Positions 7,763 to 16,877 of a DNA stretch of 64,000 nucleotides are shown one piece after another. Position 1 is the stretch's first letter, and each line of letters begins with the position of its first letter. Below the pieces are notes generated by a model. The model made no database searches and was not told where the DNA came from. It saw only the letters and a program-made list of their open reading frames with translations. The DNA is taken from assembly GCA_016182975.1 (NCBI GenBank), contig JACPFJ010000002.1:1-64000 (forward strand). Reading direction: 5' to 3'. The DNA comes from Deltaproteobacteria bacterium. GTDB lineage: Bacteria > Desulfobacterota > Desulfuromonadia > Geobacterales > Pseudopelobacteraceae. The translations under genes and the position numbers were made by a program.

Positions 7763-8751
7763 CTGCTCACCCTCCCCCCGATGATGGAACCGGGCAGGCT
7801 GTACTTGTAGAAGCTGCCGGCGTAGTCCGGCACGCTATCCAGCAGGGCCTCGACCCTGGCGGCGATCTCCGCCTCGCTCTTCCCCTTGCAATCGCCGATT
7901 GCGAGGATCGAGCCGAGGGCGGCAACCATCCTGGCCCCCTGGTCGCTGGTCCCCTCGGGAGGGCCGTAGCAGCCACTGCAGGGCATGTTGGCCTGTGGGC
8001 AGGGGGCGCCGCAGCCGTCCCTGGTGGCTATCCCCATGCAGAGCAGTCCCTGCTCCAGCAGGCACCGCTCCGCTACCGGGGTGATCTCCCAGTTGCGGTG
8101 GAAGCGCTCGATCCGTTTATCCTCCTTGACCCGGGCGCACTCGTCGCAGACCGAGAGCCGGCCGGCGCCGATAACGCTCCCCGGCGGCGGCAGCGGCGCA
8201 CCGCTCAGGACGGCCTCGACCACGGCCCAGATCTGGTGCGATTCCGGCGGGCAGCCGGGGATGTAATAGTCGACCTCGGTCACCTGCGAGAGGGTCCTGA
8301 CCCTGTCGCCCATGGCCGGAAGGGTCAAGGTACCCTCGGGGACCGCGTTTGAGGGGGATGGAACGATTTCCTGGGGGTTGTCGATGGTGGCGTTGTCCAG
8401 ATAGACGGTCCGCAGCAGTTCATGCCTTGAACTCAGGTTGTCGAGGCCGGGGATACACCCTTCAGAGGCGCAGGAGCCAAAGGCGATCAATACCCTTGAT
8501 TTTTTGCGGAGGAGATGGGCCATCTCCTCGTTCTCCGTGGTGCGGATGGCGCCGTTGAACAGGGTGATGGCGATGCCCTTGTCCGGCAGGGCCTCGATTG
8601 CACTCTTCTTGGTGTCGAGCAGGCAGGGACAGAACATGAAATCAAAGGCGGCGTCCAGATCGAGGATCTTTTCGTGGATATTTACCAGCGCGATCTCGCA
8701 GCCGCCGCATGAGGCGGCCCAGTACATGGCCAGTTTCGGTTTATCCGACAT
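7759..8751 (-). CDS. mvhG: [NiFe] hydrogenase small subunit, MvhG-like
   Basis: 330-residue iron-sulfur subunit without a Tat signal, so the complex should be cytoplasmic. The first cluster motif is CGGC (15-18). Later cysteines (FGSCASEGC; CDEC; and a cysteine-rich C-terminal part including CGAPC and CSGC) provide ligands for three iron-sulfur clusters. GGAGGG upstream sets the ATG. It opens the hydrogenase gene block mvhG-mvhA-protease-hdrA-mvhD-tusA. The uma2 gene ends only 17 bases before it, so the promoter may lie upstream of uma2. Confidence 0.9.
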   Translation of the reverse strand: MSDKPKLAMYWAASCGGCEIALVNIHEKILDLDAAFDFMFCPCLLDTKKSAIEALPDKGIAITLFNGAIRTTENEEMAHLLRKKSRVLIAFGSCASEGCIPGLDNLSSRHELLRTVYLDNATIDNPQEIVPSPSNAVPEGTLTLPAMGDRVRTLSQVTEVDYYIPGCPPESHQIWAVVEAVLSGAPLPPPGSVIGAGRLSVCDECARVKEDKRIERFHRNWEITPVAERCLLEQGLLCMGIATRDGCGAPCPQANMPCSGCYGPPEGTSDQGARMVAALGSILAIGDCKGKSEAEIAARVEALLDSVPDYAGSFYKYSLPGSIIGGRVSR

Positions 8752-8768
8752 CTCGCCCTCCTTGCATC

Positions 8769-9353
8769 CTAAGCCGCAAACAGTTCCGCCAGATCGATCA
8801 CCAGATCACCAAGCAACGGGACTTCGACCCTGTCACGGCTTCCATACACGTCCGGCCGGCCGTACGCGCCGGCGTCATCGAGCTTGAAAACCATCGTGGT
8901 CCGGTCCGTGGGGTGCATGACCCAGTATTCCTTCACCCCCACCCGCTGATAGAGATAAAATTTGTCCTTCAGGTCATGCTCGGCCGTGTTCGGTGACAGG
9001 ATCTCGATCACCAGGTCAGGCGCCCCCTTGCAGCCGCGGTCGTCCAGCTTTTCGGGATCGCAGATCACCGCGATGTCCGGCTGGACCACCGTCCCGATCT
9101 CGGCATCACCCTGCCCGCTGAAGTCGGGCAGACGCACGTCGAAGGGAGCGGCGTATACCTCGCACTGCCTGCCGTGAAGGTGATTTGAAATCTGTCGAAA
9201 CAGTTCCCCGGAAAGCTTCTGGTGTATCCTCGACGGAGCCGGCGACATGCTGTACGCCACCCCGTCGATCAGCTCCCAGCGCTCCTCGTCGGGCCAGGTG
9301 CAATAGTCGGCGTAGGTCCATTTGTGATCGCTCTTTTCCAGTGGGTTTCCCAT
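8769..9353 (-). CDS. Uma2-family (DUF820) restriction-endonuclease-like protein
   Basis: 194-residue protein with a PD-(D/E)xK nuclease fold. The motif PDIAV is followed by PDLVIEILSP and a YLYQRVGVKEYW segment typical of Uma2 proteins. These are abundant in cyanobacteria and scattered elsewhere; their biological role is unknown. The start was moved to the ATG at 9353 because GGAGGTG stands just before it, while the in-frame ATG at 9389 has none. It is directly upstream of the hydrogenase genes on the same strand. Confidence 0.85.
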   Translation of the reverse strand: MGNPLEKSDHKWTYADYCTWPDEERWELIDGVAYSMSPAPSRIHQKLSGELFRQISNHLHGRQCEVYAAPFDVRLPDFSGQGDAEIGTVVQPDIAVICDPEKLDDRGCKGAPDLVIEILSPNTAEHDLKDKFYLYQRVGVKEYWVMHPTDRTTMVFKLDDAGAYGRPDVYGSRDRVEVPLLGDLVIDLAELFAA

Positions 9354-9377
9354 ATGACACCTCCGTGGATGCAATGA

Positions 9378-9383
9378 AGCATA
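9378..9383 (-). promoter_or_regulatory. Extended -10 promoter candidate for uma2 and the hydrogenase genes
   Basis: On the minus strand TATGCT is preceded by TGT, an extended -10 pattern. It lies between the terminator at 9402-9443 and the uma2 start. No good -35 was seen, so the call is weak. Confidence 0.3.
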
Positions 9384-9401
9384 ACACATGAAACCGCGAC
9401 A

Positions 9402-9443
9402 GAAAAGAAAAGACCTCCGAGGTCTCGAAAACCTCGGAGGTCT
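9402..9443 (-). terminator. Intrinsic terminator of the large lipoprotein gene
   Basis: A 12-bp perfect stem (9412-9423 with 9431-9442), with a 7-base loop, is followed on the minus strand by TTTTCTTTT. It lies 30 bases after the stop of the 2244-residue protein. Confidence 0.85.
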
Positions 9444-9472
9444 GATGCGTCCGAAAATGTCGGCTTTTCCCC

Positions 9473-12400
9473 CTACCCCGCCTGTGCCTCAGCAGGCCTG
9501 CGCGCCCTGCCGGCAAGCCGCCGCCCGAGCAACCAGGCAGCCGCCAGCGCAAACAGCAGTCCGGCGAGCAGCGGGTATTTGACGGCGAAAATAAGCGGCG
9601 TCAGTGCAAAGCGCATCAACATCCTCAGGGTGTCATGCTGGGCGATAAAATCCGCCACCGGCGGGCTGTAGTGATAGTAGAACCTCACAAAAGCGGTTCC
9701 AGGCCCGGACTTGAGCAGGACATCGTCGCGGAAGTGCCGCAGAACCATGACGTGCGGGTCGAGATAGCTTCCGTAGGCCGCCGTGGCGATGAAGCAGCCG
9801 CCACCGCCGCCACCGCCACTGGAGGGTGGCGGAGTTGTTGTTCCTGTGGTGGCGCTGCTGGTTGCCTCCGAGGTCACAACCACCGGGTCCACGATCGAAC
9901 CGAGCGCGGGGTCGCTGTCGTAAGGCCCGTTATCGGTAATCACGAATTTCAGCGTATTTCCCGTCAGGGTAGCGCCGGTCAGCGCAATCCATTCGCCATT
10001 GACAACCTTGTAAAATACCGGGCTTGCCGGCAGCGAGTCGAAGGTGATCTCCGCGGTGATCGTCTCGGGGGCTGTGGTGCTGAGCCCGCCGACCCTGAAC
10101 TGCATCCCGGATTTTGGGGTAACGCCGGCCGGTTTGTTACCGGATGTCAATTGCTGCGTTGTCAGCGAGGCGCAGACGACATCGGTGAGTTCCGTTCCAG
10201 AGGCGTTTGTGACTTTGGCGAAAAAGTTCAGTCCCACGCCGTTCAATGAGAGCTGCGAGGTAACAAGCGATGTGGAATCTTTCAGCGTAAGCGAGCCGCT
10301 ATAACTCTTTGCGACGGTCGGGTTGAACGTGACGCTGAAATTTTTGGACTCGCCGGCAGCAAGCGCTAATGGAGCAAACAGGTTTGTTGAAAATCCTTCC
10401 TTTGGTGTCGTTATGGTATCGATATTGAGAGCTGCTGACCCGGCATTCTTGAGCGTAAAGCTTAGAGTTTTTGTAACGCCTTCATATACCGACCCGAACA
10501 ATGCAGAAGTAACCGTGGTGTTGTTCAGATTGAAAGTGAGACTGCCAGACAAAGTCTGACTTCCGGCTGTACCGGTTACCTGGACAATGTACGGGCTGGT
10601 GGAGGAATCAAACAGAAGGCCGATGGAAGAACTAAAAGGTCCTGATGAGGTTGGTGCAAATTTGACCTTCAAAGTAGTCGAGGCACCAGGATTGATAGAG
10701 AGGGGAAGTGTCGGTAACGATACGATGGAAAATGGTGATGATGGATTATCAATGCTGGTGAGATTTACCGGCGACGTTCCGTTGTTTATTACCTCAAGAT
10801 TCATTGTCTGGGATTCGTTCACGGCGGTTGAGGGGAATGTCAGGGTTCCCTTCGGGTTGGTATCAATGGTATACGGCACGCCGAAACCTTGCAGCGCGAT
10901 GTTCTGAACGCCGCCCGTAACGTTGATGGCGTCGGAGGTGATGTTGAACGAGCTGAGGAAGGTTCCAACCGAGGTGGGAACGAACTGGACGTACACATCA
11001 TAGCTGGTTGCCGGCAGGAGCGTGACTGGCGCCGCGACGGTCGGGGCATTCCCGGTATAGATCAGCTTGAACAGCGTGCTAGCCGGATTGGAAAGGCCGG
11101 TGATGTTCAACGGTGAGCTGCCGCCGTTGGTAAGCGTCAGCTTGAGGGTGTTCGACAGGTTCTGCGTAACACTGCCGAAATCGAGTTGAGATGCAGTTAC
11201 GGTAAGTTTCGGCCCGGTGCCGTTGCCGCCAAGAACAATGGCTTGATCACCGCCGTCAGTGCTGACGGTGAAGCTGCCGTTAAATGGGCCGGCGTCAGAA
11301 GGCTCGAACTTGATATCAATGTTCGTCTGTCCGCCGGCGGGGATGGTAGTGGGGGTGCTGACAAACGAATACCCCTTGGGAAGCGAGCCCAGGCTCTTGA
11401 TGTCCATCTGCCCATCGCCGTCGTTGTATAGGGTGATGGACTTGGTGAGAGTGTTCCCCACCGCCAGGGTGCCAAATTCAAGTTCATTATTGGAGAGGTT
11501 CCGCATGATCGGAGCCACCCCCTTACCCTTGACCAGGACGGACCTGGAAACCCCGGTATCACTGGTCACCGTCATGGTCTGCGAGAAATCGCCCCTGGTC
11601 GTGGGCTTGAAATCGACCCAGTAGGCATCCGACTGTTTGGCCTTGATCCAGGAGCTTAAACCAGACCACCAATAGGTAATGTTAAAAGGGGCGTTCATGT
11701 CGTTTGTGGTAACGTAATAATCCTGATCGCCGTCATTTTCGATTTTGATCTGTTTGGTTATGCCGGCGGTGCCGGCCTTGACACTTCCAAAATCAATCTC
11801 AGTCAGTGCCGGAGTAGCCACACCCGTAGCGGCATCGATGATTTTCATGCTGCTCGGCACGGTTGAAGCCGTGATATTAAAGACCTCCGGCGCCCCGGGT
11901 AAATGGTCGAAGAAAATATCTATCTTGTCGGTGAATGTCCCTGCGGTGGTCGGGGCAAATACTAACTGGAACTGCTTCTTTTGCCCCTGATTTATGGTGT
12001 AGTTATCGGAAGTAAGTACAGTCAGGCCATTGGCAAGATCCCTCAATTTGAATGGCGAGGTATAGTTCGCTGGAAGTGAAAAACCGGTAATCGTAATAGG
12101 AAGGATGCCGGTATTGGTGATTTCGATTATCTGAGTCGCCTGCTGGTTCGTCTGAACATTGGCAAATGTCATGCGGGGATTGGCAGCTGCCGGTATTATC
12201 GACATCGAAGGTGCAACAATCGTTGCCTTAACCACAACCGTCTGGTTGCCGGCGGGCGAATCGGTTTTGATGGTGAAGCTGCTGTTATATGAATTAGCGG
12301 CGGCTGAGTTGGCAGTAACCAGAAAGGTATAGGAAGCGCCGGGCAAAATCAGGGCGGGTGATGCGGGTGTTGGCAAGGCTCCGGCTCCCGTGACGCTGAA

Positions 12401-15400
12401 TGGTGCGGCCGGCTGAACGATGTCGGTGATATTGAATTGGGTGGTTGTGGTATTTGTCAGGGTGACAACCTGGACTGACGCCTTATTGGTTGCAATAGTG
12501 CCGAAATCCACGAGACTGGTGTTCAGGAGAGGACTGGTAACCGTTACGGTGAATGTTTTCTGGACCTTGGTTCCGTTCACATCCTGAACCTGCACGGTAA
12601 AGCTGTAATCACCCGGCACCACGGTCGTGCCGGAGAGGACACCCGTATTGGCATTCACCACCATGCCGAACGGCAACCCGCCGTTAACCACCGACCAGGT
12701 ATACGGGGAAATACCGCCGTTATTGGTGGTGAAGGCAAAAGAATATGCGGTATTGGCAGTAGCCTTCGATGGTGAACCGTCTCCGGAGGTAGGTGTAGCG
12801 ATATCGAGCGCAGGGTTGACTGTAATGGACAACGCCTTGCTGCTGATTGCGCCGGCGGCATCGGTAACCGAAATTGTGGGGGTGAATGTTCCAGTATTGG
12901 TTGCTGTTCCGCTGATGGTTCCACTGCCGGTGTTAAATGTGAGGCCGGGAGGCAGACCACCGGAAATCGACCAACTGACTGGCAGGGTACCACCGGTCAT
13001 GCTGATGCTCTGCGAATAAGCGAGACCGAGGACGCCATTTGCCAGACTGGTGGTCAGGATGGTCGGAACCGGGTTGATGGTGATGCTGAGCGGCGTCTGA
13101 GCGGTCTGACTGCCGCTGTCCGTCGCCTGTACCGTAAAGGAATAGATGCCGCTTCCGGATGGCGCGCCGCTTAACGTCCCGTTGGCCGCAAGGCTTACAC
13201 CCGGCGGCAATGCGCCGGAGATAACAGCCCAGGTGTACGGTCCGGTTCCACCCGCGGCGCTCAAGGTATGGTTTGGCGAACTTACGTAATCAACCCCTTG
13301 GGTCCAAGCACTCAGCTCTGTTGTGGTTACGCTCACCGCGCCCACGCGCAGCGTGAAGGTGCGCTGTGCACTTACCGCGGGCGTGCTGCTGTCGGTAACG
13401 GTGACCGTTACCGAATAGACGCCGGCGGCGGGGTTGTTTCCGGATATGAGACCGGTGGTCGGACTGATTGCAAGCGCGGCGGGGAGGCCGGTGGCGCTCC
13501 ATGTGTATGGATAGACCCCTCCTGCGGCCACGACCTGATAGGAATATGAACCCGCCGTGCCCGCATCCGGCAGGGCCGACGTGGTAACGCTCAACGGGTT
13601 GGTGCCTACGCCGCTGCCGCTGAAATACAGCACCGTGTTGCCGCCGTTGGACGAAATGGAGGTCTTGAAATTGTTGCTCGGATTGCCGGTATACGATCCG
13701 GCGGCCGTGGGGCTGAAACGGATGGTCATGTCGTAGGCGGTGCCGGGGCTTACGGTGACCGGTTTGGGGGTAACGAACGAAAAGGGCGCATCCGGGCTGG
13801 TCATGGCGCTGATGGTGAGCGTCGTGTTGCCGTCGTTGCGCAGCTTGATCGGGATGTCCTTGATCTGTCCGACCGCGACGCTGCTGAAATCGAGGGCCCC
13901 GTTCAATATGGGGTTGCCGCTGCCGTCGGCGATAACCAGTTGCGGCAGGGTGGAGTATTGCAGCAACTGCCCCCAGAGGTCGCCGTTGGCCGGATCGACC
14001 GCGTTCTTCCAGATGATCAAAAACTGGCGGTAATCCACGTCGCCGAAGGCGAGGGCCGGTGCGAGTTGGTTGCCTTCATCGACGTTGATGGGAACGTTGC
14101 CCCCGGAGAGGTTCCCCTGCGGGTCGACAAACTGGCCGTACAGGTCGATGTTGGAGATGTTGGCGTTCTGGTTGCGCGCGTCCTCCCAGATGAGGAGATG
14201 ACTCTGGTTGACGCTGTCGAAGGCCGAGGCGGGCGAAGTCTGGTCCCCGACGGCGTTTGAGGCCAGTATAAGGTTGCCGTACGAAACAAAGTTGGTCAGG
14301 TCGAACAACTGGGCATTGACGTCCTTGCCGGTGGTGGCGAAGGTGGTCGAATTCTGCTCCTCCCAGGCTACCAGCATCCGCTTGGCGGCCGGATCGATCG
14401 ACAGGGCCGGGTGAAAGGCGGAACTGCCGAGCTGGGTATCGAAATAGGTGTTGTTGATCAGCCGGCGCAGCACGATCTTCTGGGAGGTGTCGCTTCCCTT
14501 GGTGAACGTCGCGGTGTAATTGCAAAGCCCGGTATCCGAGTCCTTGGCGTATGCGATGGTCAGGGTCTCGTCGTGCTGGACCCCGCTCCAGAGCATGAAC
14601 GATTCGCCGTCCAGCGGGTTGTAGGCCAGCTTGGGCTTGGATTCCTTTTCGTTTATGGTCCAGACGTACCTTATCGAACCGCTGCCGCTGGTGTTCTCCT
14701 TCAGAGCCGCCTCGGAGTAATTGCTGATGGCCCCTTTCGTCTTGTCGGCCGCCACGTCCCTGTACGCCACCATGCTTGTGCCGACGTGGTTGGAAGGGGA
14801 GTAGGCGATCGGACCGAAGCTGTTGGGGCACCCCTGCCCGACGACCGGGCCGATCAGGTTTTTCACCGGGGTGTATTGCACCGTCACGCTCGGATTGGCG
14901 CCGATCAGCGTGTTGCCGTTGTTCTTCAGGGTGGCCAAGAGGGTGTTGCCGGTGATGGTGATGTCGAAATCGGCCGTGCGGTTGACGCTGTTGCCGTCGG
15001 TGATGGTGACGCTGTAAGGGGCGGAGTTGGCCAGGCTGTAGACGTTGCTGATGATTATCGGGGACCCCGCCTGCCAGACGGGGGCGTTCCATGTGGTGGT
15101 GCTGCGCTGAAAGGAAGTCCAGTAAGCGGTCGGAAGCCCGATCAGATTCGAACCGGTCAGAACAGCGGCGCTGACCGCGATCCCCTGGCGCACCTGCGTG
15201 GTGGCGGTGGCCGGTATGACCCGGTTGTTGTCTATGAAGAAATAGGCCAGCGCCAGGCTGGTCTGTGCCCCGGCCGGAGCGATCGAGAAGCTGTTGTTGG
15301 CGGCGAACGCCCCGCCCCCGGCATTGGTCGAGCCGTTGTTGGTTACGTCGGAATTTGCATAGGTGATGGTGAGGTTGCTCGACAGGCCGATGGCGTTGGA

Positions 15401-16207
15401 GGAGGAGCCGAGGGTGATCACGCTGGTGGTGTCGGTGGCGCTGGGGTTGAGCGGCGACACGGAATAGCCGGTGACCGGCGTTCCATCGGGCAGAGTAATG
15501 CCGGTAACTGCATTGGCGTTTAGCAAGGTCTTCGTGTTGCCCGATGTCCAGGTGGGGGTTGTGGTGTAGGTCGTGGCGCTTGCTGCGGGATAATCGTCGG
15601 AATCGTAATTGCTGGTGCCGAGCCACCCTACGGTAAAGGTGTTTCTGAAGTCGTTGTAGATCACCTCCGGCTCGATCTGGGAAGGGTCGGCCAGGTCGAG
15701 GTGCTCGGAGATCGCAAAAGAGCCGGCAACATCGGGGAGTCCGGCATTGTTGACGAGCCGTCCGTAAATCCGGCTGTACCCCGCCGAGGTATCCGCATAG
15801 ACGACCAGGTAGTTATTGCTGCTGTAATCGAAGGCCACCTTCGGCTGCCACTGGTTGCCGGCGCCGCTGGCTATGGCAAAGGGTGCGCCGCAGACCGGAG
15901 TTGTCGCCTGCAATCCGGCCCCAGGAGTCGAGGCGTCGCAAAGCTTGCCGTAGACGTCGGCATTACCGGCCTGATAATCACTCCAGACCGCGAGGTACTT
16001 ATTGGCGTTGCGGTCGTAGGCAATAGCGGGCTGTTCCTCGTTGTCGGTACCTGAGGTCACCTGGATGGCGCTTCCCGAGACCCCCAGACCGACCTGCTTT
16101 TTCACCCCGGCAGCCGGATCGTTTCCGGAGCCGGAGCATCCCGAAAGAAAGACAACTAACAGCGCCGAGAGGGCAACGCTTTGGCGAATCAGTTTCAGCA
16201 ATTTCAT
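9473..16207 (-). CDS. Giant lipoprotein with Ig-like/ASH repeats and CFI-box C-terminus
   Basis: 2244 residues. A signal peptide ends in a lipobox (LSGC, C24), so the N-terminus is probably lipid-anchored. The first third has repeated modules with 'LVVWxD...YG' wording that look like beta-propeller blades. The middle has putative-Ig (He_PIG-like) domains, and long tracts on both sides consist of ASH/choice-of-anchor-D repeats ('DFGSV', 'F.PT..G.F', 'I.SD'). A Gly-rich linker leads to CFIATAAYGS (from residue 2138), the CFI-box C-terminal motif common in Geobacter, then a hydrophobic segment and a basic tail. Likely a cell-surface or matrix protein; no enzyme motif was seen. GGAGG precedes the ATG. 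Confidence 0.8.
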   Translation of the reverse strand: MKLLKLIRQSVALSALLVVFLSGCSGSGNDPAAGVKKQVGLGVSGSAIQVTSGTDNEEQPAIAYDRNANKYLAVWSDYQAGNADVYGKLCDASTPGAGLQATTPVCGAPFAIASGAGNQWQPKVAFDYSSNNYLVVYADTSAGYSRIYGRLVNNAGLPDVAGSFAISEHLDLADPSQIEPEVIYNDFRNTFTVGWLGTSNYDSDDYPAASATTYTTTPTWTSGNTKTLLNANAVTGITLPDGTPVTGYSVSPLNPSATDTTSVITLGSSSNAIGLSSNLTITYANSDVTNNGSTNAGGGAFAANNSFSIAPAGAQTSLALAYFFIDNNRVIPATATTQVRQGIAVSAAVLTGSNLIGLPTAYWTSFQRSTTTWNAPVWQAGSPIIISNVYSLANSAPYSVTITDGNSVNRTADFDITITGNTLLATLKNNGNTLIGANPSVTVQYTPVKNLIGPVVGQGCPNSFGPIAYSPSNHVGTSMVAYRDVAADKTKGAISNYSEAALKENTSGSGSIRYVWTINEKESKPKLAYNPLDGESFMLWSGVQHDETLTIAYAKDSDTGLCNYTATFTKGSDTSQKIVLRRLINNTYFDTQLGSSAFHPALSIDPAAKRMLVAWEEQNSTTFATTGKDVNAQLFDLTNFVSYGNLILASNAVGDQTSPASAFDSVNQSHLLIWEDARNQNANISNIDLYGQFVDPQGNLSGGNVPINVDEGNQLAPALAFGDVDYRQFLIIWKNAVDPANGDLWGQLLQYSTLPQLVIADGSGNPILNGALDFSSVAVGQIKDIPIKLRNDGNTTLTISAMTSPDAPFSFVTPKPVTVSPGTAYDMTIRFSPTAAGSYTGNPSNNFKTSISSNGGNTVLYFSGSGVGTNPLSVTTSALPDAGTAGSYSYQVVAAGGVYPYTWSATGLPAALAISPTTGLISGNNPAAGVYSVTVTVTDSSTPAVSAQRTFTLRVGAVSVTTTELSAWTQGVDYVSSPNHTLSAAGGTGPYTWAVISGALPPGVSLAANGTLSGAPSGSGIYSFTVQATDSGSQTAQTPLSITINPVPTILTTSLANGVLGLAYSQSISMTGGTLPVSWSISGGLPPGLTFNTGSGTISGTATNTGTFTPTISVTDAAGAISSKALSITVNPALDIATPTSGDGSPSKATANTAYSFAFTTNNGGISPYTWSVVNGGLPFGMVVNANTGVLSGTTVVPGDYSFTVQVQDVNGTKVQKTFTVTVTSPLLNTSLVDFGTIATNKASVQVVTLTNTTTTQFNITDIVQPAAPFSVTGAGALPTPASPALILPGASYTFLVTANSAAANSYNSSFTIKTDSPAGNQTVVVKATIVAPSMSIIPAAANPRMTFANVQTNQQATQIIEITNTGILPITITGFSLPANYTSPFKLRDLANGLTVLTSDNYTINQGQKKQFQLVFAPTTAGTFTDKIDIFFDHLPGAPEVFNITASTVPSSMKIIDAATGVATPALTEIDFGSVKAGTAGITKQIKIENDGDQDYYVTTNDMNAPFNITYWWSGLSSWIKAKQSDAYWVDFKPTTRGDFSQTMTVTSDTGVSRSVLVKGKGVAPIMRNLSNNELEFGTLAVGNTLTKSITLYNDGDGQMDIKSLGSLPKGYSFVSTPTTIPAGGQTNIDIKFEPSDAGPFNGSFTVSTDGGDQAIVLGGNGTGPKLTVTASQLDFGSVTQNLSNTLKLTLTNGGSSPLNITGLSNPASTLFKLIYTGNAPTVAAPVTLLPATSYDVYVQFVPTSVGTFLSSFNITSDAINVTGGVQNIALQGFGVPYTIDTNPKGTLTFPSTAVNESQTMNLEVINNGTSPVNLTSIDNPSSPFSIVSLPTLPLSINPGASTTLKVKFAPTSSGPFSSSIGLLFDSSTSPYIVQVTGTAGSQTLSGSLTFNLNNTTVTSALFGSVYEGVTKTLSFTLKNAGSAALNIDTITTPKEGFSTNLFAPLALAAGESKNFSVTFNPTVAKSYSGSLTLKDSTSLVTSQLSLNGVGLNFFAKVTNASGTELTDVVCASLTTQQLTSGNKPAGVTPKSGMQFRVGGLSTTAPETITAEITFDSLPASPVFYKVVNGEWIALTGATLTGNTLKFVITDNGPYDSDPALGSIVDPVVVTSEATSSATTGTTTPPPSSGGGGGGGCFIATAAYGSYLDPHVMVLRHFRDDVLLKSGPGTAFVRFYYHYSPPVADFIAQHDTLRMLMRFALTPLIFAVKYPLLAGLLFALAAAWLLGRRLAGRARRPAEAQAG

Positions 16208-16465
16208 ACAAACCTCCGGAAATACTACGGTGCAATTTGAAAAAAGACGTCATAAACCAAAAACACAGAGAACCCTCTCGGAAAACGCCAATATATATCA
16301 ATTCTGAAACGGTAATACCGCCGCCCGCATAGCCACATCTTGAGCCCGCGATTCTTTAGTATCGGCATCAACTACACCGACCTTTAGCCATATCCGTAAC
16401 TATCCGATCGGCCAGCGCAATGAGGCAAGGCCGGCATATGACAGTGGCATTGAACGCCGGCAATG
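16208..16465. other. Intergenic region upstream of the giant lipoprotein gene
   Basis: No gene is visible. It must contain the promoter of the giant lipoprotein gene, since a terminator closes the upstream gene at 16466-16489. No consensus sigma-70 or sigma-54 pair could be assigned with confidence. Confidence 0.5.
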
Positions 16466-16489
16466 AAAAAGGGCAACCTACTTGCCCTT
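16466..16489 (-). terminator. Intrinsic terminator overlapping a stop codon
   Basis: On the minus strand AAGGGCAA and TTGCCCTT form an 8-bp stem with a 5-base loop, followed by further Ts (16466-16468). The stop codon of the 105-residue lipoprotein gene lies in the loop. Confidence 0.8.
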
Positions 16490-16795
16490 GATCCTCTGCT
16501 GCGCCTCATTGGTAAGATTCTTTTTGGAATCGATATGAAGGAGGCTGCCGGAGATCACATATTGCGCCTTTTTGTCCATGTAGAACACGACCGGCTGGTT
16601 GTCCATCCTTATCGAAACCTCGATCACGCCCGGAATCTCTTTAAGGGGTACCACACTTACCACTTCAAACTTGACCGGCATGATTTTCTTGACCGCTTCA
16701 GCCACCTTTTCCTTGGAAGGGGTCGAGGTACTGCATGCGGTCAAAGCAAATAACATACCCGCAACTGCAATATTTTTAATCGCGTTGTTAATCAC
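16478..16795 (-). CDS. Small lipoprotein resembling the DsbC N-terminal (dimerisation) domain
   Basis: 105 residues from a GTG start at 16795. A longer frame exists upstream, but the signal peptide begins exactly here and a G-rich AGGGGG site lies 12 bases before. The lipobox LTAC (C21) predicts a lipoprotein. The rest (VKFEVVSVVPL..GVIEVSI....PVVFYMD) has the pattern of the cystatin-like N-terminal domain of DsbC/DsbG disulfide isomerases, but the thioredoxin domain is absent. A fuller DsbC-like protein is encoded at 31913-32698. It may be a periplasmic adaptor or chaperone. The similarity is judged by eye. Confidence 0.65.
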   Translation of the reverse strand: MINNAIKNIAVAGMLFALTACSTSTPSKEKVAEAVKKIMPVKFEVVSVVPLKEIPGVIEVSIRMDNQPVVFYMDKKAQYVISGSLLHIDSKKNLTNEAQQRIKGK

Positions 16796-16877
16796 TTGGT
16801 TACAAAACCCCCTGTATTTATGTGTGTTTCTATAGAGCTGAATAAATGGTCCTATGGCGAAACTGCCAGCCGAAATA

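Noticed and set aside
6326-7810. 494-codon rightward frame opposite the hydrogenase large subunit
   Set aside because: Exact shadow of mvhA; low-complexity Gly/Asp/Val-rich translation without any domain.
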